NCBI GenBank assembly: GCA_013297585.1
Contig: JAAFHG010000158.1
Coordinates: 1-7,844 of the forward strand
Origin: Chitinophagales bacterium
Lineage (GTDB): Bacteria > Bacteroidota > Bacteroidia > Chitinophagales > Chitinophagaceae
DNA length: 7,844 bases
Reading direction: 5' to 3'
Shown: positions 1-5,630 of the stretch, piece by piece
Layout of the letters: every line of letters starts with the position of its first letter
How positions within the stretch are numbered: position 1 is the stretch's first letter
The notes under the pieces: generated by a model
Databases searched by the model: none
Told to the model about the DNA's origin: nothing
What the model saw: the letters and a program-made list of their open reading frames with translations, nothing else
Made by a program: the position numbers and the translations under genes

Positions 1-874
1 AGGTAGAAATAAGTTCTAAGTTTTCAATACCAATATTTTGTATTCTACTTGCCCATTCATATTTACTTACAAAACCGCCACCATATTTTGTATCCAAAGC
101 TGTGGTTAGTGGTGCATCTATAGTTATTTCATTACCATTTATAGCTGTTATTGTTCTATCAAAACGGATGTCTAATTCACCAGCTTTCCAGCCAATAGAA
201 CTTAAACCGCCACCAAAAGATTCTGTACCTAAATCGGTAATCCACTCTTTGGTAGAAGGTCTGCGAATGATAATATTATCGCCAACTTTTAAAGTACTTG
301 CATTTGTAACAGAAAATTTATTAACATTAACTGGTATATATATGTCAGTAACAGTTAGTTCTTCTTGTAGCTGCTTATCGTTTTTGCCAAAGACACGAAT
401 TAAGGTTGCTCTATCTGTACTTGTGCCAATTATTTGTGTACCATTTTCACCAATACCACTACCACGTAATACAATACCTGAAGCAGTAATTTTTAATTGT
501 CCAAAAACTTCAAACTTACCTTTCGCTAAAAGTATTGTACCACGAAAACCATCTTTGTCAAGTGGTAATTTTGCCACATAGTTAATGGCTGATTGTATGG
601 CTAAAGTAGCGTCGCCTTTTATTGCAGGTACAGTTACTTTAATAGGTACGTTTGGTATTGGCTGCTCAGAAGCTTTATAACCGCAGTAAGAGAAATCTGG
701 TATTCTATTGCCTAAAGAATCTAGTGTGTAAACTAGCTTGTTATTGATGACAGCCACAGGTGGTAAAGGCTTTACAGGCTTGGCTTTTTGTGCCAATGCA
801 TTTGTAAACATTACTAGCAATACCAACGATAAATTGATACTGCTAAATATGATAGAACGACGTGTGATGTTCAT
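1..874 (-). CDS. Secreted pectate-lyase-superfamily (right-handed beta-helix) protein, N-terminal part; runs off the left edge
   Basis: A minus-strand reading frame stays open from an ATG at 874-872 to the window edge, giving 291 residues with no stop. The product begins with a classical Sec signal peptide: MNITRR, a hydrophobic stretch at about residues 8-24, and a probable cleavage after NALA (residue 28). No lipobox cysteine is present, so it is likely periplasmic or secreted. A short linker rich in K and P is followed by DSLGNRIPDFSYCGY (52-66). Then comes GDATLAIQSAINYV (87-100) and LLAKGKFEVFGQLKI (115-129), the usual opening of pectate_lyase_3-type beta-helix domains in which a 'GD-T-IQ-AI' helix is followed by the first helical coils. 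The IVLRGSGIGENGT segment (134-146) fits the next coil. The catalytic region would lie beyond the edge, so the reaction cannot be named. It follows a pectate lyase gene but is separated from it by a terminator and 278 bases. It could be a lyase, a GH28-like hydrolase or a non-catalytic beta-helix. The coding call is secure, the fold is likely and the enzyme class is unknown. Confidence 0.85.
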   Translation of the reverse strand, partial: MNITRRSIIFSSINLSLVLLVMFTNALAQKAKPVKPLPPVAVINNKLVYTLDSLGNRIPDFSYCGYKASEQPIPNVPIKVTVPAIKGDATLAIQSAINYVAKLPLDKDGFRGTILLAKGKFEVFGQLKITASGIVLRGSGIGENGTQIIGTSTDRATLIRVFGKNDKQLQEELTVTDIYIPVNVNKFSVTNASTLKVGDNIIIRRPSTKEWITDLGTESFGGGLSSIGWKAGELDIRFDRTITAINGNEITIDAPLTTALDTKYGGGFVSKYEWASRIQNIGIENLELIST

Positions 875-878
875 GCTA

Positions 879-907
879 CAAAGTAATGATGAAGTATGCA
901 GTGCAAA
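879..907 (-). promoter_or_regulatory. Possible Bacteroidota -33/-7 promoter (weak)
   Basis: On the minus strand, TTTG (907-904) is followed after 17 bases by TTACTTTG (886-879). This resembles the Bacteroidota sigma-ABfr consensus TTTG / TAnnTTTG with one mismatch in the -7 box. If it is used, transcription would begin almost at the ATG at 874, giving a leaderless or nearly leaderless mRNA. That is unusual, and the next in-frame Met (residue 22) falls inside the signal peptide, so it is not a likely alternative start. The match is short and could be chance in A/T-rich DNA. Confidence 0.2.
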
Positions 908-946
908 TTAGTGAAGTAATGGTACAGCTTCGCTACCTCAGTCACA

Positions 947-1016
947 AGTTTATGCTGTGAATGACGATAAAAGAGACAACCGTACAAGTAGGTGCTTCAT
1001 AAATTCAGCATAAACT
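947..1016. repeat. Inverted repeat, 11-bp arms with a 48-base spacer
   Basis: The arm agtttatgctg at 947-957 is repeated as its exact reverse complement at 1006-1016. After a two-base bulge the pairing continues with aat (960-962) against att (1003-1005), giving about 14 paired positions. Transcribed on either strand it would form a long stem-loop. It has no T-tract beside it, so it does not look like an intrinsic terminator. It may be an end-to-end dyad of a degraded mobile repeat or a structured leader of the downstream gene. The repeat itself is plainly visible, but its role is unknown. Confidence 0.6.
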
Positions 1017-1036
1017 CGCAAGGATGTTCAATTGAA

Positions 1037-1054
1037 TCCCGATAGCTATCGGGA
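1037..1054. repeat. Perfect 18-bp palindrome TCCCGATAGCTATCGGGA
   Basis: The sequence TCCCGATAGCTATCGGGA reads identically on both strands with no spacer. It is notably GC-richer than its surroundings. From memory, the core CCCGATAGCTATCGGG is frequent between genes in many Bacteroidota genomes as part of short dispersed repeats. I cannot verify this here. It lies between a terminator and the next gene, a usual location for such elements. It could alternatively be a dyad operator for a dimeric regulator, but nothing in the window supports one. Confidence 0.65.
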
Positions 1055-1086
1055 CTAAAGCTGGTAACACAAAAAATCTTTAAAAC

Positions 1087-1134
1087 AAAAATGGCTTTTG
1101 CAAGTGCTTGGATACAGTTACAAAAGCCATTTTT
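1087..1134 (-). terminator. Rho-independent terminator of the pectate lyase transcription unit
   Basis: A perfect 14-bp stem pairs 1121-1134 (caaaagccattttt) with 1087-1100 (aaaaatggcttttg) around a 20-base loop. In the minus-strand transcript the 3' arm ends in U5, then G and U4, which gives the U-tract expected of an intrinsic terminator. It lies 18 bases after the lyase stop codon at 1153. The loop contains its own small dyad, caag-tg-cttg (1101-1110). The A/T-rich base of the stem and the six T residues at 1130-1135 mean it might also stop transcription on the plus strand, although no plus-strand gene is present. Confidence 0.85.
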
Positions 1135-1152
1135 TAAAGCATTAAAAGCGAC

Positions 1153-2805
1153 TTATTTGTTAATAGCAGCTGGTGTAACCGCTTTAAGGTCAACCACACT
1201 GTTTAAATATTCTTCTATGTTGCTGTAACCGCTTTTGGCAATTTTTGCAGCATCGCTAGCATCTTTAGGATTTAAGCCATGTGCTAGTTCGTATGTATCT
1301 GGTATACCATCATTATCTGAATCTTTGTAAGGCGTGCCTTTGTACACAGGGTAGCCACCTACTTGAACTGGATCAGTAATGATACCTATTTTGTAAGAAT
1401 CGATTGGTAAACGACGGTGTTTAAATTGTGTTGTAGGCAACGGCACGTTAGAATCTGTTTCTATTTTACCAGTAGCTACTTGTTTTACAATTCTTGCATC
1501 TACAGCATCACGTTTTGGTAATGTTGCACCAGCATTTGTTAACACATAATCTTTGGCTTTAAGTGTAGGAATAAGTGTAAAAGCAGGCATTGGTAGTGGT
1601 TGATTCCATTTCATGGCATCTTTATACTCACCTGCATTTTCTAGTTCTTCTACTTGTACACCACCATCCCAATTGTCTTTAGTTACACGGTCGTTACCTT
1701 CTACAATATTGCCATTTACATAAGCCCTACCATACACTTTGTAAGGCAACTTGCTTCTACCGCTTTCTGGTTTTAAGATACGGTGAGAAATAGGCTTATC
1801 TTGACTTGGTGTTGCAGGCCCTGGCTTGTAATAGTTGTTAATGATATTGTACATAGCTGTATAATCACCACCATCAGTAGAACGGTGCACCCAGTTGAAC
1901 ACTACATTGTTAGCAAAGTTGAAAATGCCATTCCAGCCAATTGAAGGATTACGACCTGCATTATTAGCCCAGAGGTTACGTACAAAAGCACAGTTTTCAC
2001 CGCCTAATGTAGAGCCAAATGCGTGATTCCAAGTATCTAAGCTTTCAGCAAAAATTGAGTTCTGAATAGTGATATTTACTGTACCCAATTTTAGTTCACC
2101 ATTTTTCATAGGCGTACTATCGTTGTACATATGTCTATACATACTCATATTTTCATCCAAGCCCCAACTTGCAGAAACGTGATCAATCATGATATTACCA
2201 ACGGGATTACCACCAATAGCATCATCTCTTCTACCAACATTGGTTTCGCCTCTTCTAAAGCGCATGAAACGAATAATGACATCATGAGTATTAATCCATA
2301 CTGATTCGCCAGCAACACATACACCATCACCTGGCGCTGTTTGCCCTTGAATAGTAATGTAAGGTGCGCGAATGATTAAAGGTGTTTTAATGCGAATAAT
2401 ACCAGACACATTAAATACTACGATTCTTGCACCGCCTTGCTCACAAGCCCAACGGAAAGACCCCACACCATCATCGTTAAGATTAGTAACCACAATTACT
2501 TTACCACCACGACCACCAAAACTAAACTTACCACCACCTTCTGCACCAGGAAAAGCAGGTATGGATGCTTGTGGTAAATCATAAGGACGTGCTGCCCAAG
2601 GAATAAAAGGCTTACCATTTTTGGCTTCTTCTTTAATAATCGGGTAAGCAATGGCCCAGGCTGAATCAGAATGTTGTGTGGCAGCTTTCATTAATGAATC
2701 GCTCCACTTTTGCACCTCTGGTGGTATTGTTGGATACAGCGCATAAGCAGTAGATAACAAACCCAGCCATAAAATTGACAACTTAAAAATGTTTCTTGTT
2801 TTCAT
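1153..2805 (-). CDS. Secreted polysaccharide lyase family 1 (pectate lyase-like) with C-terminal calcium-loop tail
   Basis: This 550-residue protein probably cleaves polygalacturonate by calcium-dependent beta-elimination outside the cytoplasm. The signal peptide covers about residues 1-22 (cleavage near AYA). A helical N-terminal stretch (about 25-75) precedes the beta-helix, which opens with AFPGAEGGG (84-92) and GGRGGKVIVVTNLND (97-111), hallmarks of PL1. Likely calcium ligands are D194/D195 in RRDDAIGG and D208 in IDHVSASWGLDEN (207-219), matching the family's 'WIDH..SWG.DE' motif. The candidate catalytic base is R285 in RNPSIG, aligned with the R-x-P motif of pectate lyases. The position after that proline is Ser288 where many relatives have Arg. 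The end carries D495-x-D-x-D-G-I-P-D (495-503) and E506, a TSP3/EF-hand-like calcium loop common at the tails of secreted Bacteroidota enzymes. No lipobox is seen. The ATG at 2805 is chosen because the signal peptide follows it directly; the leader is A/T-rich without a Shine-Dalgarno. Family assignment is strong, while exact substrate (pectate, pectin or a related uronan) is inferred. Confidence 0.93.
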   Translation of the reverse strand: MKTRNIFKLSILWLGLLSTAYALYPTIPPEVQKWSDSLMKAATQHSDSAWAIAYPIIKEEAKNGKPFIPWAARPYDLPQASIPAFPGAEGGGKFSFGGRGGKVIVVTNLNDDGVGSFRWACEQGGARIVVFNVSGIIRIKTPLIIRAPYITIQGQTAPGDGVCVAGESVWINTHDVIIRFMRFRRGETNVGRRDDAIGGNPVGNIMIDHVSASWGLDENMSMYRHMYNDSTPMKNGELKLGTVNITIQNSIFAESLDTWNHAFGSTLGGENCAFVRNLWANNAGRNPSIGWNGIFNFANNVVFNWVHRSTDGGDYTAMYNIINNYYKPGPATPSQDKPISHRILKPESGRSKLPYKVYGRAYVNGNIVEGNDRVTKDNWDGGVQVEELENAGEYKDAMKWNQPLPMPAFTLIPTLKAKDYVLTNAGATLPKRDAVDARIVKQVATGKIETDSNVPLPTTQFKHRRLPIDSYKIGIITDPVQVGGYPVYKGTPYKDSDNDGIPDTYELAHGLNPKDASDAAKIAKSGYSNIEEYLNSVVDLKAVTPAAINK

Positions 2806-2864
2806 TTGAATCTTCTAATTATTTAAAATAGGTTGTTGTTTTTTATGGCAAGGCTTGTAGAAAG

Positions 2865-3767
2865 TTATTTCTGAACTTTTACGTCAACATTAATATAGGT
2901 AGTTGGCGAAGCGTTGCTTCCTTCAATAAAATTCACTTGTAAGCATCCGTATTTGCCTTTAGCAGTTTTAAAGTACACCAAATTACCAGATGCAAGTGCT
3001 GTGGCTTTATTTGTTGTGCCTGAAGATAAATTGGTAATACCTGCAGCATTTAAGCCTGAACCAGATAACAAAGTAGAAAATGCAGGTGTAGTTGCCTTTT
3101 TGAAAATTGTTGCATTTTTTGTCCAAGTACTAATATCGTATGGCAAAAATGTACTAGCTGTTAACGCATAAATGGTATGCTTTGGCGCACCTGTAGTTGT
3201 TGTATCATAAAAATAGCCAAAATCAATATCCGCAGATTTTGCAGCACCATCTGTATAACTGTATACTTTACCATCAACTGTAGAGAAATAACATTTGTTT
3301 GTTTTTGCAGTAGAATCTGGCACGTACAAGAAACGATAGCTATGAAAAACGAAATCTGGTGTTATTGTAACTTTAATTTGTTTATCACCATCACCTAAAA
3401 AAACACCTTTAGCATCTCTTGCTAAAATGCGATACGTATAATCGCCTGAAGCACTATCGCTCATGTATTTTTTTAGCGCCGAGAAACTTCTAACACCGCT
3501 ACCTGCCATTTTAAACGTGTCAATTTTGGCATTATTCTTTTGAATTTCTACAACTGCGATATCTGCTACTGCTGAAGTTATTGTGAAGTCAAAGAAAAGG
3601 CTGTCTTTAGGACTTATAACTAAGTCACCAGTAACATATTTTGCTCCACTACTTTTGTATTCAACAGTTACACTGTAATCATCAATTGGGGCAACTTTCT
3701 TCTCACATGCAACACTCAATAAAATAAGTGCAATTAAAGAAGTTAATATTAAATTATTTCTTTTCAT
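2865..3767 (-). CDS. Unrecognised surface-type lipoprotein, candidate SusE/SGBP-like glycan-binding protein
   Basis: This 300-residue protein starts MKRNN, has a hydrophobic segment (6-19) and a good lipobox, LSVAC, with lipidated Cys21 followed by EKK. Two regions can be distinguished. Residues about 30-136 are strand-rich and resemble an Ig/PKD-like domain, with SGDYTYRILARDAKG (107-121) as in extracellular beta-sandwiches. Residues about 139-300 form a second unit that includes YFSTVDGKVYSYTDG (160-174), DFGYFYDTTTTG (182-193), YALTASTFLPYDISTW (200-215) and an end YINVDVKVQK. The aromatic-rich second unit could bind sugar. I do not recognise a named family. Placement 21 bases after susD and before the lyase is where PULs keep SusE/SusF-type surface glycan-binding proteins, so that role is inferred from context and layout only. 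No catalytic motif is seen. The start is fixed by the signal peptide; there is no Shine-Dalgarno. Confidence 0.9.
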   Translation of the reverse strand: MKRNNLILTSLIALILLSVACEKKVAPIDDYSVTVEYKSSGAKYVTGDLVISPKDSLFFDFTITSAVADIAVVEIQKNNAKIDTFKMAGSGVRSFSALKKYMSDSASGDYTYRILARDAKGVFLGDGDKQIKVTITPDFVFHSYRFLYVPDSTAKTNKCYFSTVDGKVYSYTDGAAKSADIDFGYFYDTTTTGAPKHTIYALTASTFLPYDISTWTKNATIFKKATTPAFSTLLSGSGLNAAGITNLSSGTTNKATALASGNLVYFKTAKGKYGCLQVNFIEGSNASPTTYINVDVKVQK

Positions 3768-3788
3768 TTTGTATTTTTTTAGTAGGTA

Positions 3789-5612
3789 CTATTTTAATGG
3801 ATCGAAAGAGCCGCCTGCCCAGCCCTGCGTTTGCTCAATTAAATAGCTTGAGTTTTTAAAGAAGTTTGGCAACGGATAGAAATAATATGTTTGTGGTATA
3901 TTAATGGGTGTAGTTGCATCTAAACTTTGTAGAGCTATTGTAAACATTTTGGTATATACGCTCATATTATTCAAATTAGCCGTATCTCTTGGTCTGATAC
4001 CATTTGCATCTGGCTTATCTAAATAAATTTTAGTTACATCTGTACCTGTACCTGCTAAATAAGGTGTCTTAGGTGTCCATCTAAGTCCTTGACGTACTGT
4101 ACCTGTTAATAAATGCAAACGTCTTGTTCTTCTTAAATCCCAATAACGTTTACCTTCCATCGCAAATTCAATTTGATATTCATTCATTATCAAATCTCTC
4201 ATAGTAGGGATATCAGTTGCAATGGATAAACCATAATCGAAACTACCAACAGCAATACCAGCACGTTTACGAATTAAACGAACCATATCTTTAGCTTCTG
4301 TCATACGACCTGTTTCATTTGCACACTCAGCTAATCCCATAACTACTTCTGCAAAACGCATTTCCACCCAATCCATACCGCTGCCACCGCCTGAATTGCT
4401 ATTGTATTGTGTTTGTAATGCAGTTATAGTAGGGTTACATATTCTTTTACAATAAAAACCTGTTGCGGTTAAGCCAGAACCCTCTTCTACTACACCAATA
4501 TAATTCCACTGTTTTCTAGTAGGCTTACCACTTAATGCCCATAAATCGCCATTATATGATATAGAAGCTGCGAAACGTGGATCACGATTTACCCAAAATA
4601 AAGTATCATTGTAGCCAGATGAAGGATATGTGATAGGTAAGCCATTATTCATTAAATAGGCTCTTACCAAATTCAATGTAGGTTGGTTAGAACCGCCACC
4701 TGCAGCTGAAGTTGTTTCAGAACGTGGACGTGTAATGTATTCTGTATTTGTACCTCTACCAGGACTCACAGAAATGGCGTCATGTTTTCTTACTATTAAA
4801 ACTTCTGAATTATCTTCCACTACAAATATGTTGGCATAGCTACTATACAAAGCAATACCATGCGATACACAAGTGTCGTAAGCGGCTTTATATGCAGCAT
4901 ACGCTTTTTCCCATCTTTCAGGGAATGCATTATTCACGTTAAATTGAGGACTAGCCCAGTTTAATAATACTCTGCCTTTAAAAGCCAAGGCTGCACTTTT
5001 TGTTAAACGACCTTTATCAGCAGCAACCCAACTTTTAGGCAAAAGCATTGCAGCAGAATCTAAATCTTTTACAATCTGATCAATACACTCACTAGATTTA
5101 GATCTCGGAACATTTAACTCATCATCTGTTACATCTTGGCCATGTAATACCAATGGTACACCACCATAAATTTTAAAATAAGTCATTGCACGAAGCATAA
5201 AAAACTGCCCCTTCAACGGATTTTTAACATCATCTGGAAGTAAGCCTGAGTTAAGCCCATCAATACCCATGTTGCATCTTCTAATATCGAAGTATCTATT
5301 GGTAGTAACACTGTTTCCCGTGCCTATATCAGTTACACTATTATCGGTTAATGTGCCATATAAAAATGTGGTATTAGCACTATTTAACTCATCTGATGTA
5401 TTATGGATTGCACCAGGTGTGGGCCATTGTGGCATCATTAAATCATAGCCTTTGTCTAAAAATTGACCAACAGCACCAGCATCATCCCATATTCTTGAAT
5501 CGATACCATTATGATCTACTAAATCAAAAATATCTTTTTTACAGCCCCAAAATGCTGTTGATAGCATGGTAGAAACTGCTACTATTTTGAGAAAATTATT
5601 TTTACGTTTCAT
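3789..5612 (-). CDS. susD-like: SusD/RagB-family nutrient-binding outer-membrane lipoprotein
   Basis: SusD proteins sit on the cell surface as a lid over the SusC channel and bind the incoming oligosaccharide. This 607-residue copy is complete. A signal peptide leads to Cys24 in FWGCKKD, a slightly unusual lipobox with bulky aromatics at -3 and -2. The N-terminal TPR-like half shows RRCNMGIDGLN (111-121) and the family motif FFMLRAMTYFKIYGGVPLV (137-155), then GRLTKSAALAFKGRVLL (201-217). The C-terminal RagB/SusD domain shows MRFAEVVMGLAECANETG (418-435), IRKRAGI (447-453), EFAMEGKRYWDLRR (482-495) and a closing YFYPLPNFFKNSS (577-589) with IEQTQGW (592-598). The Ser/Gly-rich insert around 298-310 and the SNSGGGSG loop at 405-412 are likely surface loops. 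It begins 18 bases after the SusC stop, and such pairs are translated and assembled together. The ATG at 5612 is set by the signal peptide, with a leader of A, C and T repeats and no Shine-Dalgarno. The family is certain; the ligand (pectic oligosaccharide) is inferred from the adjacent lyase. Confidence 0.96.
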   Translation of the reverse strand: MKRKNNFLKIVAVSTMLSTAFWGCKKDIFDLVDHNGIDSRIWDDAGAVGQFLDKGYDLMMPQWPTPGAIHNTSDELNSANTTFLYGTLTDNSVTDIGTGNSVTTNRYFDIRRCNMGIDGLNSGLLPDDVKNPLKGQFFMLRAMTYFKIYGGVPLVLHGQDVTDDELNVPRSKSSECIDQIVKDLDSAAMLLPKSWVAADKGRLTKSAALAFKGRVLLNWASPQFNVNNAFPERWEKAYAAYKAAYDTCVSHGIALYSSYANIFVVEDNSEVLIVRKHDAISVSPGRGTNTEYITRPRSETTSAAGGGSNQPTLNLVRAYLMNNGLPITYPSSGYNDTLFWVNRDPRFAASISYNGDLWALSGKPTRKQWNYIGVVEEGSGLTATGFYCKRICNPTITALQTQYNSNSGGGSGMDWVEMRFAEVVMGLAECANETGRMTEAKDMVRLIRKRAGIAVGSFDYGLSIATDIPTMRDLIMNEYQIEFAMEGKRYWDLRRTRRLHLLTGTVRQGLRWTPKTPYLAGTGTDVTKIYLDKPDANGIRPRDTANLNNMSVYTKMFTIALQSLDATTPINIPQTYYFYPLPNFFKNSSYLIEQTQGWAGGSFDPLK

Positions 5613-5630
5613 TGTTTGTGTGTTTATTAA

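Larger units (their letters stand above)
875..1086. other. Structured intergenic region without a gene
   Basis: This stretch between the terminator of the pectate lyase gene and the start of the next gene has no plausible coding frame. It contains several dyads: a small hairpin at 921-937 (ggt..agc-ttc-gct-acc), an 11-bp inverted repeat at 947-957 and 1006-1016, and a perfect 18-bp palindrome at 1037-1054. The octamer aagtaatg also occurs twice, at 881-888 and 914-921. The density of dyads is more like a dispersed intergenic repeat than a simple promoter region. It must also hold whatever promoter drives the downstream minus-strand beta-helix gene, unless that gene depends on read-through. 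Confidence 0.6.

Noticed and set aside
102..581. Open frame of 159 codons on the plus strand
   Set aside because: It is antisense to the beta-helix gene, whose frame has a signal peptide and family motifs. The plus-strand product is low-complexity and rich in Pro, Ser and Val with no recognisable domain.
2372..2584. Open frame of 70 codons on the plus strand
   Set aside because: It lies wholly opposite the strongly conserved start of the PL1 catalytic domain. The Pro-rich product is a shadow of Gly-rich codons.
2806..2864. Separate promoter or terminator between the lipoprotein and lyase genes
   Set aside because: Only a weak CTTG / TATTTTAA-like pair and a tiny caag-c-cttg dyad are present. 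Neither is convincing, so the genes are treated as co-transcribed.
2914..3398. Two plus-strand open frames (2914-3171 and 3177-3398)
   Set aside because: Both are antisense to the lipoprotein gene, have no signal of their own, and the second is Cys/Ile-rich as expected of noise.
4748..4942. Open frame of 64 codons on the plus strand
   Set aside because: It is antisense to susD with no motif or start context.
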